A stretch of DNA of 64,000 nucleotides from Mojavia pulchra JT2-VF2 (GTDB lineage: Bacteria; Cyanobacteriota; Cyanobacteriia; Cyanobacteriales; Nostocaceae). This document shows positions 33,771 to 42,903 of this stretch, one piece after another. Positions within the stretch are counted from its first letter, which is position 1. Every line of letters starts with the position of its first letter. The notes below the pieces were generated by a model. The model saw nothing but the letters and a program-made list of their open reading frames with translations. It was not told where the DNA came from and did not search any database. The position numbers and the translations under genes are program-made. The stretch is taken from positions 186,001-250,000 of the forward strand of contig JAHHHN010000006.1 of the NCBI GenBank assembly GCA_019359325.1, written 5' to 3'.

Positions 33771-35663
33771 ATGGCGCTCATAGTTCAGAAATTCGGTGGA
33801 ACCTCTGTCGGTTCAGTTGAACGTATTCAAGCCGTTGCACAGCGTGTTTATCAGACGGTTAAAGCTGGGAACTCCCTTGTTGTGGTGGTTTCTGCTATGG
33901 GTAAGACCACCGATGGACTTGTCAAACTAGCCAATGCAATCTCGACAAATCCTAGCCGCCGGGAAATGGATATGCTGCTTTCTACTGGTGAGCAAGTAAC
34001 TATTGCTTTACTGAGTATGGCGTTGCAGGAAATTGGACAGCCAGCAATTTCGATGACGGGCGCTCAAGTGGGAATTGTTACCGAGGCTGAACACACTCGC
34101 GCTCGGATTCTGCATATTGAAACTCAACGTATGAAGCGGCATCTCAATCAAGGTAAAGTAGTTGTAGTAGCAGGATTTCAGGGCATAACCAGCATAGAAG
34201 AATTAGAAATTACGACTTTGGGACGTGGTGGTTCAGATACCTCAGCAGTGGCTTTAGCAGCTGCATTACAAGCGAATTTCTGTGAAATTTATACAGATGT
34301 GCCAGGGATTTTAACTACAGATCCGCGCATAGTTCCAGAAGCTCAACTGATGACTGAAATCACCAGTGATGAAATGTTGGAACTGGCAAGCTTGGGCGCA
34401 AAGGTACTACATCCGCGGGCTGTGGAAATTGCTCGCAATTATGGAGTGCCTCTTGTAGTTAGGTCTAGTTGGACTGATGACCCTGGTACTTGGGTGACAA
34501 CACCCAAACCCCAAGGGCGATCGCTAGTGAATTTAGAAATTGCCCGTGCCGTAGATGATGTAGAGTTTGACACAGACCAAGCAAGGGTAGCTTTGTTGCG
34601 CGTACCAGATAAACCAGGGGTAGCAGCGCGGTTATTTGGCGAAATTGCCCGGCAAAAAGTTGATATAGATTTGATTATCCAGTCGATTCACGAAGGTAAT
34701 ACAAATGACATCGCCTTTACTGTCACCACACCCATATTAAAGCGAGCAGAAGCAGTAGCAGCAGCGATCGCCCCAGCATTGAGAAACCAATCCAACCCAA
34801 AAACAGAAGAAGCCGAGGTGATGATAGAGCAAAACATCGCCAAAGTCAGCATTTCTGGAGCAGGTATGATTGGGCGTCCCGGCGTTGCAGCCCAGATGTT
34901 CGCCACCTTAGCCGAAGCTGGCGTTAACATCCAGATGATTTCTACCAGTGAAGTAAAAGTAAGCTGCGTAGTTTCTGCCACAGAATGCGATCGCGCCGTC
35001 GCTGCACTCCGCAATACTTTTGAGATTGAAGCAGGAAAAGAAGACACGGGGTCTGTTTCAACTCCTATCCTCAGCACTCAGCACTCAGCAACGCCAGTTG
35101 CTACAACGGGGGAAACCCCCGCAACGCACTGGCTCCTCAGCACTCCCCACTCCCCTCCCCCCGTCCGTGGCGTTGCCTTAGACATGAATCAAGCGCGTCT
35201 TGCAATTCGCCAAGTCCCCGATCGCCCTGGAATGGCGGCGAAGCTGTTTGGACTATTGGCGCAGCACAACATCAGCGTTGACATGATTATTCAATCTCAA
35301 CGCTGTCGCATAGTTGATGGAATTCCCAGACGAGATATTGCCTTTACCGTCGCCCGGATGGATGGGGAAAAAACTCAGAAATTGCTTGCCCAAGCAGCCA
35401 CAGAATTAGGATGGGGTGAAATTGTTCTAGACAGTGCGATCGCCAAGGTGAGTATTGTCGGTGCAGGTATGGTCGGGCAACCAGGTATTGCCGCTAAAAT
35501 GTTTGAGGCACTAGCCCACAATCAAATCAATATTCAAATGATTGCTACCTCAGAAATTAAAATTAGCTGTGTTGTAGCACAAGAACAAGGTACTCAGGCT
35601 TTACAAGTTATTCATGCTGCCTTTGGGCTTGCTGGTAGTGAGAAATTTGTAGTCCCAGCATAG
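33771..35663 (+). CDS. lysC: Aspartokinase with four ACT domains and an in-frame repeat insertion
   Basis: Phosphorylates aspartate, the first step to Lys, Thr, Met and Ile. The 630-residue protein starts with the kinase signature VQKFGGTSVGS (K7) and has TTLGRGGSDTSAVALAAAL and the regulatory ACT pairs. The first pair lies at about 265-410 (VALLRVPDKPGVAARLFGEI; KVSISGAGMIGRPGVAAQMF), the second at about 470-625. This double-ACT form is typical of cyanobacteria. Between pairs is a 77-bp segment (35070-35146) identical to an intergenic repeat at 46515; it encodes ILSTQHSATPVATTGETPAT and beyond. The linker should tolerate it. Monocistronic, with terminator at 35746. Confidence 0.93.
   Translation: MALIVQKFGGTSVGSVERIQAVAQRVYQTVKAGNSLVVVVSAMGKTTDGLVKLANAISTNPSRREMDMLLSTGEQVTIALLSMALQEIGQPAISMTGAQVGIVTEAEHTRARILHIETQRMKRHLNQGKVVVVAGFQGITSIEELEITTLGRGGSDTSAVALAAALQANFCEIYTDVPGILTTDPRIVPEAQLMTEITSDEMLELASLGAKVLHPRAVEIARNYGVPLVVRSSWTDDPGTWVTTPKPQGRSLVNLEIARAVDDVEFDTDQARVALLRVPDKPGVAARLFGEIARQKVDIDLIIQSIHEGNTNDIAFTVTTPILKRAEAVAAAIAPALRNQSNPKTEEAEVMIEQNIAKVSISGAGMIGRPGVAAQMFATLAEAGVNIQMISTSEVKVSCVVSATECDRAVAALRNTFEIEAGKEDTGSVSTPILSTQHSATPVATTGETPATHWLLSTPHSPPPVRGVALDMNQARLAIRQVPDRPGMAAKLFGLLAQHNISVDMIIQSQRCRIVDGIPRRDIAFTVARMDGEKTQKLLAQAATELGWGEIVLDSAIAKVSIVGAGMVGQPGIAAKMFEALAHNQINIQMIATSEIKISCVVAQEQGTQALQVIHAAFGLAGSEKFVVPA
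35070..35146. repeat. 77-bp CTCAGCA/palindrome repeat inside lysC
   Basis: Three CTCAGCA units lead into a hairpin whose arms include GCCAGT...ACTGGC and CGGGGG-AAA-CCCCCG, then another CTCAGCACTCC. All 77 bases match 46515-46591. Confidence 0.92.
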
Positions 35664-35745
35664 AGAAGCTGTTGTGTTTTTAACAGCAACAGACGATTAC
35701 AGGAGTCTGGCACAGAGAAAGATGAGAAAAAATTAAATTTTCCTT

Positions 35746-35780
35746 GTAGGGACGCAAAGCTTTGCGCCCCTACTTTTTTT
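35746..35780 (+). terminator. Terminator of lysC
   Basis: GTAGGGACGCAAAG pairs with CTTTGCGCCCCTAC (about 14 bp, near-perfect) and is followed by seven T. The stem belongs to the dispersed palindrome family seen at 1690 and 6000, so a repeat serves as terminator. Confidence 0.75.
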
Positions 35781-35803
35781 AATGAGGAAAGTAGGTATTT
35801 CTG

Positions 35804-35903
35804 ATACCAATTCATAAAAACTCTGATACATATAGATTTTTCCTAAGCGTACAGCATTGTTCCCTACCGACATATTTGTATCTTTATTAAAGTGAAGTGG
35901 TAT
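35804..35903. mobile_element. MITE-like inverted-repeat element, copy 2
   Basis: A 100-bp element with ATACCAATTCA at one end and GTGAAGTGGTAT at the other, an internal GATACATAT, and ATATTTGTATC in the right half. The right half TATTTGTATC...TTAAAGTGAA closely matches copy 1 at 33337-33443. Confidence 0.65.
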
Positions 35904-36013
35904 GAGAACAGGAACCTAAGCTTTTTCAAGTTTTTATCTATTAAAATAATTTTACTCCGTAATAATACGCAGGCTGCAATCAACTAATTCCGTATAAAAC
36001 TATATTTATTTTC

Positions 36014-38062
36014 ATGCATAGTCACCTTCTGGATGCACGTTACCAAATCTTGACAGTCCTAAGTGCGGGGGAAGTGGCACAAGCCTACCTGGTTGAAGAT
36101 AGTAATCTTCCCGGCAACCAATTTGTCTTGAAGCAGCTGCATCCTGCCGATCAAAATCCCCAAGCTTTAAAAATTCTGCGAGGCTTGTTTGCAGATGAGA
36201 CAGATACCTTAAAAAAACTCGGTCAGGAACACGACCAAATTCAGAAGTTAGTTGCTCATTTTGAAGAAAATGACGAATTTTACCTAGTCCAAGAATTCAT
36301 TGTTGGTAATTCTTTAACTGATGAAATTTTACGGGGAACACCCCTGAAGGAAAACCAAGTCATCAGTTTATTATCAGAGGTGTTAGAAATCTTAGCATTT
36401 GTACATAGCTATGGGGTGATCCATCAAGACATTAAACCGACTAATATTATTCGCCGGGAATCAGATAATAAGTTAGTTTTGATTGACTTTGGTTCTGTTA
36501 AAGAAATTGTTACAACTATCGTTGGAAATCTCGAATATATACCTATAGAACAATTACATGGTAACTCTCAATATAATAGTGATATATATGCTTTAGGTAT
36601 AGTTGCGATCGCGGCACTTATTGGTTTAACCGCAGACGAAATATCTATATTACCAAGTAATAAAAATTTACTAACAGGTGAAATCGTCTGGCGTCATAGA
36701 ATTCCACAACTTAACAAACAACTAGCAAATATCCTGGATAAAATGGTGCGATTTGATTACCGTAAACGCTACCAATCAGCGACTGAAGTTTTAAAAGCAC
36801 TGAAAAAGTTAAACAATCATGAGTCTGATCAGCAAAATCAGCGGTCTAAAAAACCCTGGCTAATTCTGGCAGGCATAGTTGGTTGTATTGCTATTAGTGC
36901 CACAGCATGGATGTTATTAACGCCAAAAAAAGTAGTTAATACCAAAGAATTATTCGAGGAGGGAGTTAAAACATATGAACGAGGAAACTACAAAGAGGCG
37001 GTAAAAACTTTTACTCAGGTTATTGAACTTAATCCAAAAGATGCTTTGGCTTATAATCGTCGAGGTGATGCTTTTTATCGATTAGGAGAATACAAGCAAG
37101 CTCAAGCAGACTCTAGCAAAGCAATTCAGCTTAATCCTCAAGATGCTAATGCTTATTATGACCGAGGCTTTACTTTGTATGAATTAGGCAAACCTAAAGA
37201 AGCGATCGCCAACTACAGTCAAGCAATTAAACTTAAAGCACACAATCCTTATAGTTACTATGGACGAGGTTTAGCCCGTGTTAGGCTGAAGGATTATAAA
37301 GGAGCAATAACAGATTTTAATAAAGCGATCGGCCTCAAATCTGGGTATACTGAAGCTTACTTACAACGAGGGATTCTCCGTCGTCGCCTGAGACTGAAGC
37401 AAGCAGCAATCCAAGATTTTGAAACAGTAATGGAGATTAATCCTAATAATGCTACAGCATATTATCAAAGAGGATTAACTCAATTTGGGAATAACCACAA
37501 GGACGCTGCAATTAAGGATTATAATAGCGCCATTGAACTCAATCCCAAATATATAGAAGCCTATCTAAATCGGGGAGATGCTTATAGTGAAATGGGCAAA
37601 AACTTAGAGGCTACCGAAGATTACAACAAAGTTTTAGAGCTTAATCCTAAATATTCCACAGGTTACATCCACAGAGGTATGCACCGCTTTTCTGTTGGTA
37701 ATTACCAAGGTGCAATAGGAGATTACACGGAAGCGATTAAGCTAGATCCTAGAGATGCAGCAGCTTATAATAACCGGGGTAATGCTCATCTCGAACGGGG
37801 AAATAAAAAAGCAGCGATTGAGGATTACTCTCAAGCGATCGCAGTTAATTCTAACTATGCTTTAGCCTACTACAATCGAGGTTTAATTAAGGCTAGGCAA
37901 GGTGATAAAAAGGGAGCGATCGCAGATTTTCAGCAAGCAGCAAAACTGTTTAAACAAAAAGGACAGAAAACTAGTTATCAAGATACCCAAAAGGAAATTA
38001 ATCTGTTACAAAATCAGCCAGCCAAAGCTAAAACTTCTAACCCTACCTCTGAGAAACGATAA
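36014..38062 (+). CDS. Ser/Thr kinase-like protein with TPR domain and altered active site
   Basis: 682 residues: kinase domain (about 10-265), membrane helix (WLILAGIVGCIAISATAWML, about 278-298) and about ten 34-residue TPR units (about 311-650: AIADFNKAIGLKSGYTEAY-type). The ATP Lys is K40 in FVLKQL and the DFG is LIDFGSVKE (D158). The glycine loop reads VLSAGEVAQAYL, lacking two glycines of GxGxxG. The catalytic loop is HQDIKPTN (Q138 in place of Arg), and the activation segment is short. Activity may be reduced or atypical. Its TPRs face the other side of the membrane from the kinase. Confidence 0.85.
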   Translation: MHSHLLDARYQILTVLSAGEVAQAYLVEDSNLPGNQFVLKQLHPADQNPQALKILRGLFADETDTLKKLGQEHDQIQKLVAHFEENDEFYLVQEFIVGNSLTDEILRGTPLKENQVISLLSEVLEILAFVHSYGVIHQDIKPTNIIRRESDNKLVLIDFGSVKEIVTTIVGNLEYIPIEQLHGNSQYNSDIYALGIVAIAALIGLTADEISILPSNKNLLTGEIVWRHRIPQLNKQLANILDKMVRFDYRKRYQSATEVLKALKKLNNHESDQQNQRSKKPWLILAGIVGCIAISATAWMLLTPKKVVNTKELFEEGVKTYERGNYKEAVKTFTQVIELNPKDALAYNRRGDAFYRLGEYKQAQADSSKAIQLNPQDANAYYDRGFTLYELGKPKEAIANYSQAIKLKAHNPYSYYGRGLARVRLKDYKGAITDFNKAIGLKSGYTEAYLQRGILRRRLRLKQAAIQDFETVMEINPNNATAYYQRGLTQFGNNHKDAAIKDYNSAIELNPKYIEAYLNRGDAYSEMGKNLEATEDYNKVLELNPKYSTGYIHRGMHRFSVGNYQGAIGDYTEAIKLDPRDAAAYNNRGNAHLERGNKKAAIEDYSQAIAVNSNYALAYYNRGLIKARQGDKKGAIADFQQAAKLFKQKGQKTSYQDTQKEINLLQNQPAKAKTSNPTSEKR

Positions 38063-38072
38063 AATTATCGAA

Positions 38073-38711
38073 TTATAGCTTACATATTGATTTGAAAACT
38101 TGCAGCAACTCAACAGAAGAGTCGGAGCGAGTTAGATCGAGTTTGGGAAATAATTGATAAATCGGGGGATTTCCTTGTTGCATATAGACAAACTGATAAT
38201 CCATGCCATTAGTAGTCAATCCCCAAACTGATGTTTGATTTTCTAGACTTGTGTAGGCATAAGTGAGTAGTTGTGGCAAACCTTCTAAGGCATTAAGGCT
38301 GCTATTTTTGGATTCAATTACTAGTATCCAAAAAGGCGTAGTTACTGTTCTTTCTTGAGACTTTTTAACAGCTAAAATATCCATCCGTCCTTTGATGTTC
38401 GTATCTTCATCTTCAACGTAAATATCAGCAATATTTTCTTCTAAAGTAATCTTAATACTGGGCTGATAAAATCCAGCTAATTTCATTAACGGTGCAAGGA
38501 AAAGAAATTTTATCTGTCCTTCCGAAATTTTCCCTTCTGAGTAGTAATCACGGAATATATTACGGATTATATGTAATTCTTGCTGTTCAAATTCTGTAAG
38601 AGTTTCTAGCGATAGTAATGATGTAATTGAGTCATTCAACTGTTCTTCAAAATGCAAAAGGTCTTGAACATCTCTTAGTCTGAGGTTTCTTGTGTCTAGA
38701 GTAATAGTCAT
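38073..38711 (-). CDS. PD-(D/E)XK-type nuclease-like protein
   Basis: 212 residues. The core KGRMDILAV followed by PFWILVIESKN fits the PD-(D/E)XK arrangement (Asp; then Glu-x-Lys), as in the N-terminal domain of type I restriction R subunits. No helicase or methylase gene is adjacent, so it is a solitary family member of unknown target. Its end is 10 bp from the end of the kinase gene on the other strand. Confidence 0.65.
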   Translation of the reverse strand: MTITLDTRNLRLRDVQDLLHFEEQLNDSITSLLSLETLTEFEQQELHIIRNIFRDYYSEGKISEGQIKFLFLAPLMKLAGFYQPSIKITLEENIADIYVEDEDTNIKGRMDILAVKKSQERTVTTPFWILVIESKNSSLNALEGLPQLLTYAYTSLENQTSVWGLTTNGMDYQFVYMQQGNPPIYQLFPKLDLTRSDSSVELLQVFKSICKL

Positions 38712-39206
38712 GGGTTTATTCGTCCGTATTTAGCTAAATATATAGCTTCGCATAGTGTACTGAGGTACAATTTATATGTTTCCCGTACCTTACTCAATTG
38801 AGAACTATAAGAATTTATATTAAATAGTAAAAAAGGCTAAAGAATTCAATAAACTAAAAGCGTTTCTGACTTTTTTATATTAATATTCAATTGAGTAATT
38901 TTTATATGCACACGTATAAATTACTTACACATAGCATATAAAAGTTAAAAATTTATTACTAATAAAATTAAAAAATTATAATTTTTTGAAAAATACTGTT
39001 ATTTTTCGTAGAATCGTTAAAATTGTTTTCTGTACTTAAACAGTGCGTTTGATTCACTTGAATAGCCTTGCAGAACCCTCCTTGCCGCCTTTGCTTTCAC
39101 TGTGCCTCTGCGGTTCGCTAATTTTCAAAATTATTCATCCTAACCTGTTGCGAATTTTTAATTAATTGATACACTTTTACTTCATTAGCCCAGCTACCCA
39201 GCGCCT
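38712..39206. other. AT-rich spacer upstream of smc
   Basis: About 500 bp, very AT-rich between 38810 and 39020. No gene seen. It must hold the smc promoter and that of the divergent nuclease-like gene. Confidence 0.4.
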
Positions 39207-42200
39207 ATGGTTCATGTAAAGCGGGTGGAACTTACCAATTTCAAATCCTTCGGCGGTACTACCCAAGTTCCTCTACTGGGAGGGTTTACTGTCATATCTG
39301 GGCCAAATGGTTCCGGAAAATCGAATATTCTTGATGCGCTACTGTTTTGCCTGGGACTGGCTAGTTCTAAGGGAATGCGGGCCGATCGCCTACCGGATTT
39401 GGTAAACAATACCCAAACTGCTAAAAGTCGTGCCACTGTCGAAGCTAGCGTCACGGTAACGTTTGATATTACCGATGCTGTGTCACACCACGATACAAAA
39501 GCACAAAGCAAAGAAAGTACCGAAGAAATAGAGGTAGAACAAAATTCTCACTCAGAACTCAGAACTCAAAACTCAGCGGTTCCTCATGAATGGAGTGTCA
39601 CTAGAAAGCTGCGAGTCACCCACCAAGGAACTTACACATCGAATTACTATATCAATGGTACAGCCTGCACCCTCACAGAACTGCATGAAGAATTAGAGAC
39701 ACTGCGGATATATCCTGAAGGCTATAACGTTGTACTGCAAGGGGACGTCACCAGTATTATTTCGATGAATGCCAGAGAACGGCGGGAAATCATTGATGAA
39801 TTGGCAGGGGTAGCAGCATTCGATCGCAAAATTAACCAAGCTAAGGAAACTTTGGATGAGGTAAAGGAGAAAGAAGATAGCTGTCGGATTATCGAAACAG
39901 AATTAACTATACAGCGCGATCGCCTCTCCCAAGACCGTGCCAAAGCCGAGAAATACCAAAAACTCCGCACAGAATTTCTTGCTAAACAATCGTGGGAAGC
40001 CGTCTTATCGTGGCGTTCTCTACAAACACAGCAAGAAAAATTAGTTAACCAAATTCAAACAGGCGATCGCAATTTTGGCGAACTTTCTACTCAACTAACA
40101 ACTCTTAACACCGAGATTGAGCAAAAAACTGTTGAACTAGATAAACTCAATGCTCATGTCAAAGCTTTGGGAGAAGATGAACTGTTAGCGGTACAATCTA
40201 CCCTCGCTACCCAAGAAGCAGAACACAAACAACTCCAGCGTCAAAAAACCGAATTAGAAGCCGCAATACAGGAATCTGCCAAGCGCCAAACACAAACTCA
40301 ACAAGAAATTCAACAACATCAGCAATCTCTAGAACAAATTGCTCAAACACAGCTTGTTGAAAAGCAATCGATTATTTATTGTCAACAGCAAAGGGATGAG
40401 ACGCAACAAGCTTTAGACGATTCCCGCGCAGCAGCCACAGCCATTGCTTCGGCTTCGGAAGCTTGGGTGCAGCAACAAACAGCATTAAACCGTCAAATTG
40501 AAACTATACTGCAAACTCTTGAACCGCAGCGCACCGAGCAAGCACAACTAAGAGAGCGCAATAACCAACTCCAGCAGCAAATTCAAGAGCAAACTCAGCT
40601 AATTGCCACTTTAGAACCCCAATTAGCAGAGAAACAAACTGAATGTAGTCGCATTGAAGCAGAATTTAGCGCTTCTAGCGAACCCATCCAAAATGTAGCG
40701 CAAAATCTCGCAGCCACAGAACAAGAACTGCAAATCCAACAAGATACCCAAAAGCGCCTTTTGCAAGAGCAAAGAGATAAGCAACGGCAATTAGATAAAC
40801 TAGAGGCGCAAGCACAAGCACAGCAAGAAGTACAAGGCACTCAAGCGAGTAAAGTTATCTTGCAATCGGGAATGCCTGGACTTTGTGGCTTAGTTGTGCA
40901 GTTAGGCAGAGTAGAACCTCGCTATCAACTAGCTTTAGAAATTGCTGCTGGCGGACGTTTGGGTCATATAGTGGTAGAAGATGACGGCGTAGCCGCAACT
41001 GGAATTGAATTGCTTAAACAAAAACGTGCTGGCAGAGCAACTTTTCTACCTTTAAATAAAATTAACGCTCCTAGATTTACTCAAGATGCCACACTACGTT
41101 TAGCCAGTGGTTTTGTTAACTATGCTGTTAATTTAATTGAGTGCGATCGCCGTTATAAAGATGTATTCGGCTACGTTTTTGGCAACACCGTAGTATTTTC
41201 TACCTTAGAACAAGCACGAAAAAACTTAGGTTTATATCGAATCGTCACCTTAGACGGGGAATTGCTAGAAACTAGCGGTGCGATGACTGGTGGTAGCAAT
41301 AACCAGCGTTCAGCATTGCGCTTTGGCTCGGTGGAAGCAGCAGAATCAGAAGAAGTAGCCGCTTTCAGAAATCGCTTGGTGGAAATTGAGCGCGTTTTAG
41401 AGCGTTGTAGTGAGGCAATAAATACTTTATCAGCCAAAACAAAACGATTAGCCCAAGAAGTAACAGAAACTCGTCAAGCACGGCGGGAACAGCAGTTGCA
41501 ATTAGAGCAATTGCACAAAGAAATTAAAACCTTGACAGCGCAGTTAGAAACAACGCGATCGCAATTAGCTCAAAATAGTGAAAAATTAGCTACTGCTCAA
41601 TCTCGCTTGGAGATTTTGGATCGGGAATTACCAGGACAAGAAGCGCAATTGCAACAATTGCGACAAGTGTTAGCGGAGTTAGAAGCTTCGCAGACGCCTA
41701 GTGAATGGCAACAAATCCAAGCAACTATTAAAAATCAGGAGCAACAATTACAACAGCGCGAGTCAGCCTTACGAGATGCAGAGCAAAGATTAAAAAACCT
41801 TGAGAATCAGCAACAACGGCTGTACGAAAAAATTCAAGAAGGCGAACAACGAATTACCCAAATTCACCATCAGCAAGAGACACAGCAAAATCAACTGTCT
41901 GCACTCAGCACTCAGCACTCAGCACTTAGCAATGCGATTGCTGAAACTCGTGCGGCTTTGAAACAGATGGAACAGAATTTGGGAGAAGAAAAACAAAAAC
42001 GCGATCGCACCGAACAAGAATTGCGATCGCATCTTTTACGCCAGCAACAAATTGAATGGGAACTGCAAAAACTCCAAGAAACCCAACATACGCGGCGAGA
42101 AGAACTAGTAAATGTACAAGCACAACTGCAAACTTTAGCAGCCGAATTGCCGAGTCCTTTGCCAGAAGTGCCAGATCAAGTAGATTTAGAAGAACTACAA

Positions 42201-42845
42201 AAAGAATTGCGATCGCTAGCTAAACGCTTGCAAGCAATGGAACCAGTAAATATGCTGGCCCTAGAAGAATATGAACGTACACAAAACCGTCTGCAAGAAC
42301 TTACGCAAAAGCTACAAACCCTAGAAGCGGAGCGCACAGAATTACTTTTGCGGATTGAAAACTTTACTACATTGCGACAACGCGCCTTCAAAGAAGCTTT
42401 CGATGCAGTTAACGAAAACTTTCAATCAATTTTTGCCACCCTTTCTGACGGTGACGGCTATCTACAACTCGATGATCCCGAAGATCCGTTTGGCAGTGGA
42501 CTAAATTTAGTCGCACACCCCAAAGGTAAACCAGTCCAGCGATTAGCTTCCATGTCTGGTGGTGAAAAATCTCTGACAGCATTAAGCTTCATCTTTTCCC
42601 TACAACGCTATCGCCCATCGCCATTTTACGCCTTTGACGAAGTAGATATGTTTTTGGATGGGGCAAACGTAGAACGATTAGCTAGAATGATTAAACAACA
42701 GGCGCAACAAGCGCAATTTATAGTTGTGAGTTTGCGTCGCCCGATGATAGAATCAGCCGAACGCACAATAGGCGTTACTCAAGCACGGGGAGCTTACACT
42801 CAAGTTTTGGGCATTAAGTTATCATCCGACCATACATCTGCTTGA
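39207..42845 (+). CDS. smc: Chromosome segregation protein SMC
   Basis: 1212 residues. Walker A SGPNGSGKSN (about 31-40), N-terminal coiled coil to about 515, hinge (LCGLVVQLGRVEPRYQLALE to about 690), C-terminal coiled coil, ABC signature MSGGEKSLTALSF (about 1117) and Walker B FYAFDEVDMFLD (about 1141). Forms ring complexes with ScpA/ScpB that organise and segregate chromosomes. Two places carry heptamer repeat sequence in frame: residues about 115-124 (SHSELRTQNS) in the head domain and about 898-908 (LSALSTQHSALS) in the coiled coil. The second site reads as coiled-coil-length heptads. PRC-barrel gene follows. Confidence 0.95.
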   Translation: MVHVKRVELTNFKSFGGTTQVPLLGGFTVISGPNGSGKSNILDALLFCLGLASSKGMRADRLPDLVNNTQTAKSRATVEASVTVTFDITDAVSHHDTKAQSKESTEEIEVEQNSHSELRTQNSAVPHEWSVTRKLRVTHQGTYTSNYYINGTACTLTELHEELETLRIYPEGYNVVLQGDVTSIISMNARERREIIDELAGVAAFDRKINQAKETLDEVKEKEDSCRIIETELTIQRDRLSQDRAKAEKYQKLRTEFLAKQSWEAVLSWRSLQTQQEKLVNQIQTGDRNFGELSTQLTTLNTEIEQKTVELDKLNAHVKALGEDELLAVQSTLATQEAEHKQLQRQKTELEAAIQESAKRQTQTQQEIQQHQQSLEQIAQTQLVEKQSIIYCQQQRDETQQALDDSRAAATAIASASEAWVQQQTALNRQIETILQTLEPQRTEQAQLRERNNQLQQQIQEQTQLIATLEPQLAEKQTECSRIEAEFSASSEPIQNVAQNLAATEQELQIQQDTQKRLLQEQRDKQRQLDKLEAQAQAQQEVQGTQASKVILQSGMPGLCGLVVQLGRVEPRYQLALEIAAGGRLGHIVVEDDGVAATGIELLKQKRAGRATFLPLNKINAPRFTQDATLRLASGFVNYAVNLIECDRRYKDVFGYVFGNTVVFSTLEQARKNLGLYRIVTLDGELLETSGAMTGGSNNQRSALRFGSVEAAESEEVAAFRNRLVEIERVLERCSEAINTLSAKTKRLAQEVTETRQARREQQLQLEQLHKEIKTLTAQLETTRSQLAQNSEKLATAQSRLEILDRELPGQEAQLQQLRQVLAELEASQTPSEWQQIQATIKNQEQQLQQRESALRDAEQRLKNLENQQQRLYEKIQEGEQRITQIHHQQETQQNQLSALSTQHSALSNAIAETRAALKQMEQNLGEEKQKRDRTEQELRSHLLRQQQIEWELQKLQETQHTRREELVNVQAQLQTLAAELPSPLPEVPDQVDLEELQKELRSLAKRLQAMEPVNMLALEEYERTQNRLQELTQKLQTLEAERTELLLRIENFTTLRQRAFKEAFDAVNENFQSIFATLSDGDGYLQLDDPEDPFGSGLNLVAHPKGKPVQRLASMSGGEKSLTALSFIFSLQRYRPSPFYAFDEVDMFLDGANVERLARMIKQQAQQAQFIVVSLRRPMIESAERTIGVTQARGAYTQVLGIKLSSDHTSA
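39550..39577. repeat. ACTCAGA heptamer repeat inside smc (site 1)
   Basis: Units ACTCAGA-ACTCAGA-ACTCAAA-ACTCAGC, read in the smc frame as HSELRTQNSA, in a loop of the head domain that is short in most SMC proteins. Confidence 0.8.
41899..41930. repeat. ACTCAGC heptamer repeat inside smc (site 2)
   Basis: Units GCACTCA-GCACTCA-GCACTCA-GCACTTA read as LSALSTQHSALS in the C-terminal coiled coil. The peptide LSTQHSA also occurs in LysC at the same repeat. Confidence 0.85.
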
Positions 42846-42903
42846 GTTTTTGTTAATAATAGTGTATAGATTAACCGGATTCGAGATCAGGACTCGGTAT
42901 AGA

